Part shown: positions 13,216 to 20,356 of the stretch, piece after piece
Layout: every line of letters begins with the position of its first letter
Numbering within the stretch: position 1 is the first letter of the stretch
Source of the DNA: Acidithiobacillus sulfuriphilus
Lineage (GTDB): Bacteria > Pseudomonadota > Gammaproteobacteria > Acidithiobacillales > Acidithiobacillaceae
DNA: 24,423 bases
Assembly: GCF_003721225.1 (NCBI RefSeq)
Contig: NZ_RIZI01000156.1
Coordinates: forward strand, 1 to 24,423
Direction of reading: 5' to 3'
Made by a program: the position numbers and the translations under genes
The notes under the pieces: model-generated
Told to the model about the DNA's origin: nothing
What the model saw: the letters and a program-made list of their open reading frames with translations, nothing else
Databases searched by the model: none

Positions 13216-14370
13216 TTACTTGTTCTGGGCTGCCGCTTTTTCCAACTGCGGCACGCCCATGAGGATGGTGGTGTTGGGGGTCTGGGGCAGACGCGGCAGG
13301 GTCTCCTTGGGGAACTTGCCGGTGAGGCTGTCCAGGAAGGCCACCACATCCTTCACCTGCTCATCACTGAGGCTCTTGCCCAACTGGCAAGCGGCCATGA
13401 CTCGCACCGCTTCCGGCAGGGTCTGAACCGAGCCGTTGTGAAAATACGGGGCCGTCAGGGCCACGTTACGCAGGCCGGGTACCTTGTAGTAATACTTGTC
13501 GGCGGGGTTGTGGGTGACGTCAAAACGGCCGGGATCCTTCATGAACTGATACTTCTGCTCATAGCTGGCGCACTGGGGGTTGGTGGGCTGGAGGGGAAAC
13601 TTCTGAAAGAATCCCGTACCCATGGGCGTACCGGGGTTGTCAAACATGGGGCCGGCGTGACAAGTGTCGCAGCCCATGGACTTGAACAAGCCCATCCCGG
13701 CCGTGGCCGAGGCATTGAGGGCTTTTTTGTCGCCCTTCACATAACGATCGTAGGGACTATCCGGAGTAATCAGGGTACGTTCATAGGTGGCGATGGCCGC
13801 CGCCACGTTGTCGAAGGTGATGGGGTCCTTGCCACCGAAAACCTGGGCAAATTCTTTCTGGTATCCGGGGATCTGCTGGAGCCGCTTGACCACCGCCTCG
13901 CCATTGGGCATGCCCATTTCCACCGGATTGGTGATGGGCCCTTTGGCCTGGGCCTCCAGGCTGTTGGCTCGGCCATCCCAGAACTGCACGGTGTTGAAGG
14001 CCGCATTGAAAACGGTAGGCGTGTTGCGCGGAACGTCAACCCTGCCGAAGACCCCGAAGGAGTGGGCCAGGTTGTCCGTGCCGTTGCTGGCGACGTTATG
14101 ACAGGTATCGCAGGATTCCGTACCCGACAAGGATATCCGCGGGTCAAAATAGAGCTGTTTGCCCAAGGCAATCTTCTCGGGGGTCATGGGGTTGTTCGCC
14201 GGCACCGGCACCTTGGCCGGAAATTCACCGAAGGCCTGGGCCAAGGAGACGCCTCCAAGGGCGACCAGCCCGGCACTTAGACCCAGGGCCAAACGTCTGC
14301 GGGAATCCCTTGTCGCGGCAGCCGGCTTGGGGTTTTTTGAACTATCCGTCCGGGTATCCATTGTGTTCAT
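13216..14370 (-). CDS. Di-heme cytochrome c peroxidase (MauG/CcpA family)
   Basis: A 384-aa periplasmic enzyme that reduces hydrogen peroxide to water with electrons from cytochrome c. Two c-type heme sites are visible: C87-x-x-C90-H91 in GTESCDTCHNV and C234-x-x-C237-H238 in MGCDTCHAGPMF. Family landmarks include LGKQLYFDPRISLSGTESCD, RNTPTVFNAAFNTVQFWDGR, VPGLRNVALTAPYFHNGSVQ and DSLTGKFPKE near the end. A signal peptide at about 20-46 contains SRRRLALGL, so export may be by Tat or Sec, with cleavage near AQA-FGEF. I start at ATG 14370 because AGGAGG lies 5 nt before it. Open sequence extends 40 codons upstream but is not peptide-like. The CcsA pathway in the same window could mature it. 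Confidence 0.93.
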   Translation of the reverse strand: MNTMDTRTDSSKNPKPAAATRDSRRRLALGLSAGLVALGGVSLAQAFGEFPAKVPVPANNPMTPEKIALGKQLYFDPRISLSGTESCDTCHNVASNGTDNLAHSFGVFGRVDVPRNTPTVFNAAFNTVQFWDGRANSLEAQAKGPITNPVEMGMPNGEAVVKRLQQIPGYQKEFAQVFGGKDPITFDNVAAAIATYERTLITPDSPYDRYVKGDKKALNASATAGMGLFKSMGCDTCHAGPMFDNPGTPMGTGFFQKFPLQPTNPQCASYEQKYQFMKDPGRFDVTHNPADKYYYKVPGLRNVALTAPYFHNGSVQTLPEAVRVMAACQLGKSLSDEQVKDVVAFLDSLTGKFPKETLPRLPQTPNTTILMGVPQLEKAAAQNK

Positions 14371-14692
14371 CTGTTCCTCCTGGCCTGAAGCGATCGAAAC
14401 GACACTGGCGCTACCCGTATATCGGGCACTACCATCCCATCCAGCCCCTATGGAGCCGTTGAAAAAACTGCCCTGCTGCAGTCGGTCCACCGCAAGACGC
14501 CACGGCCGTCATTCATGGCTACCCGCTGCGGCGACCCGCGGCCACCGCAAGCATCTTGCAGTTTTTTGACGTTTGCTCTGCTCCAAGGGCATCCATTTCA
14601 ATTATAATATAACTATTTGCCATTTCAAATGGATTAATTCCAACTCTTTCCTATAATAAGTTCTATAAGCTCGCTAAACAGGCTTCCCAGCC
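14371..14692. other. Intergenic region holding the ccp promoter and a palindrome
   Basis: This gap of 322 bp between divergent genes contains no supported ORF. Its centre (14585-14660) is sharply AT-rich compared with its surroundings and contains the promoter-like sequences and the 13-bp palindrome listed separately. The leader of ccp would be over 200 nt. Confidence 0.5.
14601..14632 (-). promoter_or_regulatory. Probable ccp promoter overlapping a CCATTTCAAATGG palindrome
   Basis: On the minus strand TTGAAA (14628-14623), a 16-bp spacer and TATAAT (14606-14601) form a good sigma-70 promoter directed at ccp. CCATTT-C-AAATGG (14620-14632) is a perfect 13-bp palindrome covering the -35, placed as a repressor or activator site would be. 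A plus-strand TATAAT at 14603-14608 may also serve the divergent gene. Confidence 0.55.
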
Positions 14693-15274
14693 ATGCACCA
14701 GTACCGAGGCCCATCAGGTCGAATCGGAAGTCCGCCGTATCCATCCCGGCGGACGTCCCTAGCCCTGTTTTTCGCCATGACGGTCCTGCTTTGTGCGCCA
14801 TGGGTATCCGCCGCAACGATCTACCGCTGGCTTTCCCCTGCCGGCGTGCCCAGCTATGGAGATACTCCGCCTGCCAATGCACGCCATATCACCGTGGTCG
14901 GGGAGGAGACGCCCTCGCCGCCATCCCCGCCGGCGAGCGTGCCGGCAGCGCCCGAAAGCCCTCCCCCCGGGGCATCCCCTTCCCTGACGCAGGAGGCGAT
15001 CATCAGCCGGCTCAATCTGCTGACGGCCATTCAGAATTATGAAAACAGCCTGGTTCCCCGTACCCATCCCCCCCACAGCGTCTACGCCCCCGCTTTTCTC
15101 TGGCCCTACGGAGGCGGGCCAGGGTTCGCCCAACGGCCGATGCCGCCTGCGCCTCCAGGACCTCCAGGACCACGACCCCAGGCACCAATATGGGCTAAGC
15201 CACCGCCTCCGGCGGGGCCTGGAGCGCCGCAATCCCCTTTCTGGGCATCGCCACCACCACGGGGACCGCGCTGA
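14693..15274 (+). CDS. Secreted proline-rich protein with DUF4124 domain
   Basis: A 193-aa exported protein. A basic region (SRRTS) and hydrophobic stretch LALFFAMTVLLCAPWVSA (about 22-40) form a signal peptide. Directly after it ATIYRWLSPAGVPSYGDTPP is a DUF4124 motif (Y-x-W-x-x-x-x-G-x-x-x-Y-x-D-x-P-P), common in small envelope proteins of proteobacteria. Residues 72-100 and 145-193 are very rich in Pro and Gly, and the end reads SPFWASPPPRGPR. Between them LTQEAIISRLNLLTAIQNYE is helical. There is no convincing ribosome site for ATG 14693; a later start at 14777 would cut the signal peptide, so I keep the first. Function unknown, probably structural or peptidoglycan-associated. Confidence 0.7.
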   Translation: MHQYRGPSGRIGSPPYPSRRTSLALFFAMTVLLCAPWVSAATIYRWLSPAGVPSYGDTPPANARHITVVGEETPSPPSPPASVPAAPESPPPGASPSLTQEAIISRLNLLTAIQNYENSLVPRTHPPHSVYAPAFLWPYGGGPGFAQRPMPPAPPGPPGPRPQAPIWAKPPPPAGPGAPQSPFWASPPPRGPR

Positions 15275-15351
15275 CCGCTCTTGGCTACTGACCCCGGCTT
15301 CCACCTCCAGTAGAATGGGAAACGGCGAAGGGCTGGAGAGAGGGTCGGATC

Positions 15352-16236
15352 ATGATGGTCAAGGTAGCCGCGGTGCAAATGTCGGTGGGTCCCAACGAAG
15401 AGGAGAATATCGCCAAGGCCCTGCACTGGGCAGGTCTGGCGGCCGATGCGGGGGCACAGATCATCCTCTTGCAGGAGCTTTTCAGCACCCCCTATTTTTG
15501 CAAGGATCAGGACCCCCGTTTCCTTGCCCTGGCCCGCAGCCGGGACGAGCATCCGGCGCTGCGGGCCATGCAGGAACTGGCGCGGCGGCGCCAGGTGGTG
15601 TTACCGGTCAGTTTTTTTGAACGGGCAGGCAATGCCTTTTTCAACAGCCTGGTCGTCTTTGACGCCGATGGCAGGGACCTGGGTCTGTACCGCAAGGCGC
15701 ACATCCCCGACGGACCCGGATACCAGGAAAAATTCTATTTCAGCCCCGGCGACACCGGCTTTCAGGTCTTTCCTACCCGCTATGGCCGTCTGGGCGTCGC
15801 CATCTGCTGGGATCAATGGTTTCCCGAGGCGGCCCGGATCATGGCCCTGCGCGGTGCCGAGATCCTTCTCTATCCGACGGCCATCGGCTCGGAACCGCAG
15901 GCGCCGGAAGTGGACAGCCGCGGCCATTGGACCCGGGTCATGCAGGGTCATGCCGCCGCCAACCTGGTCCCCGTCATCGCCGCCAATCGCATCGGCCGGG
16001 AGATCGGCAGAGATGCCGAGATCACCTTTTATGGCGGCTCTTTCATCACCGACCCCACCGGCGCCCTCCTTGCCACAGCGGGCAGGGATGAGGGCTGGAT
16101 CAGCGCCGATCTCGACCTCCATGCCATTGCGGCGCAGCGCATCGAATGGGGCCTGTTTCGGGATCGCCGTCCGGATCTCTATGGCGCCCTCCACTCCCTG
16201 GACGGTGGGGACAGGGGCGATGGAACGCATTGGTAG
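15352..16236 (+). CDS. aguB: Carbon-nitrogen hydrolase, N-carbamoylputrescine amidase-like
   Basis: A 294-aa nitrilase-superfamily enzyme. The catalytic triad is E42 in IILLQELFSTPYFC, K115 in LGLYRKAHIPDGPGYQEKFY, and C152 in LGVAICWDQWFPEAAR. The segments QELFSTPYFC, KFYFSPGDTGF, PTAIGSEP and WTRVMQGHAAANLVPVIAAN are those of N-carbamoylputrescine amidases, which release putrescine, CO2 and ammonia in the agmatine route. The C-terminal RRPDLYGAL motif also fits. Two ATGs (15352, 15355) follow GAGAGG; either may be used. The next gene begins 6 nt after the stop and encodes a glutamine-amidotransferase-type hydrolase, so a shared role in polyamine or amide nitrogen recovery is plausible. An agmatine deiminase gene is not in the window. 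Confidence 0.88.
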   Translation: MMVKVAAVQMSVGPNEEENIAKALHWAGLAADAGAQIILLQELFSTPYFCKDQDPRFLALARSRDEHPALRAMQELARRRQVVLPVSFFERAGNAFFNSLVVFDADGRDLGLYRKAHIPDGPGYQEKFYFSPGDTGFQVFPTRYGRLGVAICWDQWFPEAARIMALRGAEILLYPTAIGSEPQAPEVDSRGHWTRVMQGHAAANLVPVIAANRIGREIGRDAEITFYGGSFITDPTGALLATAGRDEGWISADLDLHAIAAQRIEWGLFRDRRPDLYGALHSLDGGDRGDGTHW

Positions 16237-16242
16237 GCGCCG

Positions 16243-17025
16243 ATGAAGCCACCCAGCCCGCCCCTTCCCATCGTCGCCCTCAGCGCCTATGAACGTAACG
16301 GCGAGCCTTTTTCCTTGGCCCCCGAGTATGCGGCCGCCGTCTGCCGCGCCGACGGCTTGCCGGTCCTGTTTCCACCCCAATGCCCGGGCGGGCTGGATTT
16401 CATCCTGCGCTGTGACGCCCTGGTGTTGACCGGCGGCGGCGATATTTCCCCGGATTTTTATGGGGTTGTGGCCGACGAGAGCATTCATGCCGTCCATCCG
16501 GACCGGGATGCGGCGGAGATTGCGCTGGCGCGCGCCGCCATCGCCCAGGGTTTGCCCCTCTTGGGCATTTGCCGGGGCATGCAGATCCTGAATGTGGCCT
16601 TGGGCGGAACGCTCCATCTGGATTTGCCCAAGACCGTGGGTACCCACGTCCCCCATCGCAGTAGCAGCCTCACCCCGGTAGCACATAGCGTGGAAATCCT
16701 GGCGGGGAGCACCTTGGCCCGCATACTCGGGAAAAATCAGGTGTGCATTTCTTCCTGGCACCATCAGGCCGTTGCCGTCCTGGCCCAGGCCTTGCGCGTC
16801 AGCGCCCAAGCCGTCGACGGCGTCATCGAAGCCGTGGAAATGCCGGGGAACCCCGATGTCCTGGCGGTGCAGTGGCACCCGGAGCATACCTGCGCCGACG
16901 ACCCCGCCCAACAGGCCCTCTTTCGCTGGCTCGTGGAGCGTGCCCGGAAAGGACGGGCGCGACGCGCGGCCAGCCGCTCAGGCCAAGCGGGTCCGGTGGC
17001 GCAGCCAGGCGAGGAAGGCGGGTAG
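16243..17025 (+). CDS. puuD: Class I amidotransferase-type hydrolase (peptidase C26, PuuD-like)
   Basis: A 260-aa protein of the gamma-glutamyl-gamma-aminobutyrate hydrolase family. Landmarks are VLTGGGDISPDFYG (about 61-74), nucleophile C110 in LPLLGICRGMQILNVALGGT, and the His212-Glu214 pair in LAVQWHPEHTCADD. In the puu route it cleaves gamma-Glu-GABA formed from putrescine; other members cut related gamma-glutamyl amides, so the exact substrate is inferred. It starts 6 nt after the aguB-like gene, suggesting one polyamine-linked operon. The last 16 codons, after KGRARRAASRSG, overlap the opposite-strand DedA gene. This tail is not typical of the family and may be read-through into what was intergenic DNA. 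Confidence 0.82.
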   Translation: MKPPSPPLPIVALSAYERNGEPFSLAPEYAAAVCRADGLPVLFPPQCPGGLDFILRCDALVLTGGGDISPDFYGVVADESIHAVHPDRDAAEIALARAAIAQGLPLLGICRGMQILNVALGGTLHLDLPKTVGTHVPHRSSSLTPVAHSVEILAGSTLARILGKNQVCISSWHHQAVAVLAQALRVSAQAVDGVIEAVEMPGNPDVLAVQWHPEHTCADDPAQQALFRWLVERARKGRARRAASRSGQAGPVAQPGEEGG

Positions 17026-17619
17026 GAGGGAAATCAGGATGATGCCGAGGAGGGCCATGGTCAGATTCTCCTGGAACCAGCGCAGATGACCCAGGAAATA
17101 ACCGGCACCGAGCAGCCCCCCTACCCATAGCAGGGCGCCCACCGCATTGAAGGCGGCAAAGCGGCCATAGGCCATGGCGGCCAGACCGGCCACAAAAGGC
17201 GCAAACGTGCGGATGATGGGCAGGAAACGGGCAATGATCACCGTCTTTCCCCCATGTCGTGCATAAAAGGACTGGGTCGACTGTAGATGGCGGGCATTGA
17301 GCAAGCGCCAGCGCTTTCCGGCGAAAAGCCGGAGGCCCCAGCGGCGGCCGATGAAATAATTGACGGCATCGCCAAGGACCGCGGCGCCGATGAGCAAGAG
17401 GGCAAGAAGCCACCCTTCCATGATCCCCGAGCCCGCCAGGGTGCCACAGACAAAGAGCAAGGAATCGCCGGGCAGGACCGGGGTCACGACGAACCCGGTC
17501 TCGGCAAATATGATGAGGAAAAGCAATGCATACACCCAGTATCCATAGTCCTGAAGCAGCGCTGCGAGATAACGGTCAAGATGCATGATCACGGTAAAGA
17601 TTTGCGCCAGTGTATCCAT
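16978..17619 (-). CDS. DedA-family (VTT domain) inner-membrane protein
   Basis: A 213-aa polytopic membrane protein of the DedA/SNARE-associated family, now thought to act as lipid (undecaprenyl phosphate or phospholipid) scramblases or transporters. Landmarks are IFAETGFVVTPVLPGDSLLF (about 37-56), the GDAVNYFIGRRWG segment, HGGKTVIIARFLPIIRTFAP with the conserved Arg-Phe-x-Pro-x-x-Arg, and the hydrophobic C-terminal LLWVGGLLGAGYFLG. Start: ATG 17619 after GAGGGA. A TTG three codons earlier (17628) is also possible. Its 3' end overlaps the puuD-like gene tail-to-tail by 48 bp, so the two transcripts are antisense there. Confidence 0.92.
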   Translation of the reverse strand: MDTLAQIFTVIMHLDRYLAALLQDYGYWVYALLFLIIFAETGFVVTPVLPGDSLLFVCGTLAGSGIMEGWLLALLLIGAAVLGDAVNYFIGRRWGLRLFAGKRWRLLNARHLQSTQSFYARHGGKTVIIARFLPIIRTFAPFVAGLAAMAYGRFAAFNAVGALLWVGGLLGAGYFLGHLRWFQENLTMALLGIILISLLPAFLAWLRHRTRLA

Positions 17620-17765
17620 AACCCTCAATCCCTCATCCTAGATTCGGCAGTTGGCGCAAGCATCCATGCCATCCTTTGGGCGCTGCGCAAAACCGCTGGA
17701 AGGGGCTCCTCGGCGTCCCCACGATTCCCTGCTTCGCCAAGCATGCTCAGCCAAAGGAGTACCTG

Positions 17766-18263
17766 ATGTTCAATGACCGTTTCAACAACGCCCTACGAAT
17801 ACTTAATTATACCCTTCATCTGTTCATCGCCTTCGCCCTGGCGGCAGCCAGCGTACTGATCATGATCCAGTTCAGCCGGGATGTGGTGGAAGCCTTTCGC
17901 GAGCACATACTGGCGGCCGGCTTTCTCCATGCCTTAGGCACGCTTTTTATCGTTTGGGTCCTGTCAGCCCTGATTTCCGCCGAAATCACCTACATGCGCA
18001 GCGGGATTTTCCATGTCGAGGTCTTTTTTGAGGTCGCCATGATCACTTTGTTGCGGCAACTGATCCTGATCCCCGTGAAAGGCGGAGGGGAAACCATCCA
18101 GCCGGAGGATCTCGTATTCTACGCCATGATCAGCGGGGCCCTGTTGGCTACCGGCATCGCTTACTTCCTCGTCGCCCGCAGCCAGTTGGGCACCGACCGG
18201 CAAGCGCCACGACGGCTCGACGACGACCAGGCCAACGATCATTCGCTACGCAACTCCCGATAA
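17766..18263 (+). CDS. PsiE-family (phosphate-starvation-inducible-like) membrane protein
   Basis: A 165-aa protein with four predicted membrane helices: about 15-38 (YTLHLFIAFALAAASVLIMI), 50-72 (LHALGTLFIVWVLSALISAE), 78-98 and 120-140. The sequence ALISAEITYMRSGIFHVEVF followed by FEVAMITLLRQLIL matches the core of the PsiE family of unknown function. AAAGGAG lies 6 nt before ATG 17766; open sequence upstream is ignored for that reason. The soluble tail (TDRQAPRRLDDDQANDH) is charged, and its last 25 bp overlap the 3' end of the minus-strand gene. Nothing in the promoter region suggests a Pho box that I can identify. Confidence 0.8.
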   Translation: MFNDRFNNALRILNYTLHLFIAFALAAASVLIMIQFSRDVVEAFREHILAAGFLHALGTLFIVWVLSALISAEITYMRSGIFHVEVFFEVAMITLLRQLILIPVKGGGETIQPEDLVFYAMISGALLATGIAYFLVARSQLGTDRQAPRRLDDDQANDHSLRNSR

Positions 18264-18595
18264 CGGGCATAATGCAGCGCGAACAGGGCCTCCAGTTCGG
18301 CAATGACCTCTTCCGCCGATGCTCCGCCCACGGCATGGCGGGACATGAGGTTGGCCGTATCTCCCAGCAGTTGCTTGGCTTCCAGCATGGCATAACTCTG
18401 GCGCAGACGTTTGATGGCCCCCACCACCGACTCCCCGGCAACGGGCGCCACGATGGACGGTTCCACCAGCGCTGCGGCGGGCTTTTGCGTCTTGCCACGC
18501 GCCTGCAGGAACTCCGCGAAGGCAAAAAGCTGTTCCTGCGCCGGGGCATCCAGATCACGCAGCAGCCGCAGGATTTGCCGCTCCCGGCTGTTCAT
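18239..18595 (-). CDS. Conserved protein of unknown function, last gene of the LysR operon
   Basis: A 118-aa soluble, helical protein. It begins MNSRERQILRLLRDLDAPAQ, continues EQLFAFAEFLQARGK, and has a central ESVVGAIKRLRQSYAMLEAK followed by GASAEEVIAELEALFALHYA. I recall similar proteins in beta- and gammaproteobacterial chemolithotrophs, always annotated as hypothetical and about this length, with ESVVAAIKRL as the most constant part. Its ATG overlaps the stop of the amidotransferase-like gene by 4 nt, so it is translationally coupled to it. No catalytic motif or HTH is evident; a protein-protein or adaptor role is only a guess. Confidence 0.8.
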   Translation of the reverse strand: MNSRERQILRLLRDLDAPAQEQLFAFAEFLQARGKTQKPAAALVEPSIVAPVAGESVVGAIKRLRQSYAMLEAKQLLGDTANLMSRHAVGGASAEEVIAELEALFALHYARYRELRSE

Positions 18596-19344
18596 TGGCC
18601 CCCCTCGCTATCCACCTGAAGGGAGAATACCCGCGGCTTGCGGCGCTCCTGCATCAGGCTCAACTCGCGCACCAGGGCCACCACCACGCGATCGGTGGTT
18701 TCCTGCATCTGCGGCCATAGGCGGCGCGCCGTCTCCATCAGTTCGCCCACGTTCTCGGGCACCTCACGGTCTTCTTCCATGATGATGTCTTCAATCATTC
18801 CCGGCTTCATTTCCGGATGGAACAACAGGCCCACGGCCCCCGGTTCGGGCCGGAAGGCAATCCAGTTGCCGGCGTCATCCACCACCAGGGGCGGGATCCC
18901 ATCGGGCAGACGGGCAACCCCCGGCGACCAGACCAGGACCTGGGCCCCATCCACCGCCTGGGCGAGAGGGTCGCCCTTGCCCGCTTCGGTCGCATGGGCC
19001 GTGGTGAAGTAGGCATTATGATAGGGCTCCCGACTCAGCTCGGCGCCCTCGTACTGGGCCAGCAGCAAGGCCCCCAGGCCCAGGCCCACGACCGGCCGGC
19101 CCGCCTTGCGAAAGGCGCCGATGACATTACGCTCCTGGAGGAGCCAGGGGTGGGCATCGCTGTCCAGTGGCGACATGGGGCCACCCAACAGGAAGAGGGC
19201 ATCAAAGGTCAGGGCGCTGCCGGGCAGGTCCTGGTTCAGGAATGCGCGAAAATAGCTGAAACCGATATCCCGCTTTTCCAATTGGCTCTCGATGAGGCCC
19301 AGGAACTCCGAGTAGCTGTGCTGCACGACCGCGAAATGCTTCAT
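18592..19344 (-). CDS. Class I glutamine amidotransferase-like protein lacking the nucleophile Cys
   Basis: A 250-aa protein with the flavodoxin-like class I GATase fold: FLLGGPMSPLDSDAHPWLLQ (about 51-70), nucleophile-elbow region GRPVVGLGLGALLLAQYEGA, and the C-terminal GAVGLLFHPEMKPGMIEDI with His176 and Glu178 kept. At the elbow the usual G-x-C-x-G reads G87-L-G89-L-G91, so the catalytic Cys is Gly. It cannot perform glutaminase chemistry in the normal way and probably binds a ligand or partner. It overlaps the LysR gene (4 nt) and the small downstream gene (4 nt), so it is the middle of a tight three-gene operon. The C-terminal 40 residues (MQERRKPRVFSLQVDSEGGQ) are an extension. Confidence 0.85.
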   Translation of the reverse strand: MKHFAVVQHSYSEFLGLIESQLEKRDIGFSYFRAFLNQDLPGSALTFDALFLLGGPMSPLDSDAHPWLLQERNVIGAFRKAGRPVVGLGLGALLLAQYEGAELSREPYHNAYFTTAHATEAGKGDPLAQAVDGAQVLVWSPGVARLPDGIPPLVVDDAGNWIAFRPEPGAVGLLFHPEMKPGMIEDIIMEEDREVPENVGELMETARRLWPQMQETTDRVVVALVRELSLMQERRKPRVFSLQVDSEGGQ

Positions 19345-20273
19345 TGCCGGTCCTCGCGGCGCTTGGGTAAGACCAGCATGCTGACCGCGCAGCGCTCCTT
19401 GGCAAACTCCAGAAACTCGTCCATGACCAGACTGCGGAATTTCTGCTTCTGGTAGACAAAGGAATAGGGCCGGGCCAAGGGGGGATTGAGGGGCTTCGCC
19501 ACCAGGGAGCCCAGGGCCAGTTCCTTGAGAACGGTCGCCTCGGAAACCACGGCAATGCCCAAACCACCCTCCACCGCCCCCTTCACCGCCTCCGGGCTGC
19601 CCAGTTCCATGGTGATATGCAGATCGTCCGAATCCAGACCGGCATGGTGCAGAAACTCCATGGTCACCTCACGGGTGCCGGACCCCTCTTCCCGGGATAC
19701 AAAGGGATAATCCAGGAGTTCCTGGGGGGTAACGCTGTCATGGTCCGCCAGGGGATGCTCGGGCGGCGCGATCATCACCATGGAGTCCATGCAGCACTTG
19801 AGGGTGGCCAGGCTCTTATTGGTCACCGCCCCCTCCACCAGTCCCAGGTCGATGCTGTTGTCCTCGATCATATGCACGATCTTGTCGGTGTTACCCACAT
19901 GCAAACGCACCTGAACATCGGGATATTTGATCTTAAAATCGCCGAGGACGCGGGGCAGCATGTATTCGGCAATGGTGGTGCTGGCGCCCAGCAGCAGATG
20001 ACCGCGCAAATCACCCGTCATTTCGCCCACGCGATTGGCCATCTCCGTGTAGAGGGCGATGATCCGTTCCGCGTAGTCATAGACCACCACCCCCGCCTCG
20101 GTGAGGCTGATGCGGTTGTGCGTGCGGTCAAAAAGCCGCGTGTTGAACTGCTCTTCGAGCTGCTTGACCTGGAAGGTCACCGCCGGCTGGGTCATGTGCA
20201 GCGTTTCCGCCGCCTTGGTGAAGCTCAGTAAGCGCGCCACCGTATGGAATACCTGTAATCGCCTGTCTGCCAT
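19341..20273 (-). CDS. LysR-family transcriptional regulator (CysL/YeiE-like)
   Basis: A 310-aa LTTR. The N-terminal winged HTH (1-60) is textbook: RLQVFHTVARLLSFTKAAET, then LHMTQPAVTFQVKQLEEQFN and RTHNRISLTEAG. A linker helix leads to the periplasmic-binding-protein-like effector domain (about 90-300): GHLLLGASTTIAEYMLPRVL, then FVSREEGSGTREVTMEFLHH and EAVKGAVEGGLGIAVVSEAT. The effector domain resembles the CysL/YeiE branch linked to sulfur or sulfite metabolism, an inference from pattern only. It is first in an operon with a Cys-less amidotransferase and a small protein, and divergent from a TM2-domain gene 83 bp away. Palindromes in that gap are candidate self-regulation sites. Confidence 0.93.
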   Translation of the reverse strand: MADRRLQVFHTVARLLSFTKAAETLHMTQPAVTFQVKQLEEQFNTRLFDRTHNRISLTEAGVVVYDYAERIIALYTEMANRVGEMTGDLRGHLLLGASTTIAEYMLPRVLGDFKIKYPDVQVRLHVGNTDKIVHMIEDNSIDLGLVEGAVTNKSLATLKCCMDSMVMIAPPEHPLADHDSVTPQELLDYPFVSREEGSGTREVTMEFLHHAGLDSDDLHITMELGSPEAVKGAVEGGLGIAVVSEATVLKELALGSLVAKPLNPPLARPYSFVYQKQKFRSLVMDEFLEFAKERCAVSMLVLPKRREDRQ

Positions 20274-20283
20274 GGAACTCTCT

Positions 20284-20341
20284 GTCGCTTGCGACTTTAC
20301 GTCAGTTTAGGGGTATTATCTGAGCGCTTCAATACAGTATT
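20284..20341. promoter_or_regulatory. Divergent LysR/TM2 control region with two palindromes
   Basis: GTCGC-TT-GCGAC (20284-20295, perfect 5-2-5) lies 11 bp from the LysR start. AATAC-A-GTATT (20331-20341, perfect 5-1-5) lies 15 bp before the TM2 gene ATG. A GGTATTATC at 20312-20320 could be a -10. LysR proteins typically bind such sites between divergent genes. Confidence 0.45.
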
Positions 20342-20356
20342 CACGGAGGGTCCCCA

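Noticed and set aside
13120..14280. 386-codon plus-strand frame
   Set aside because: Antisense to the di-heme peroxidase, whose heme motifs and signal peptide are clear on the minus strand.
15601..16911. 436-codon minus-strand frame
   Set aside because: Antisense to both aguB-like and puuD-like genes, which have intact active-site motifs.
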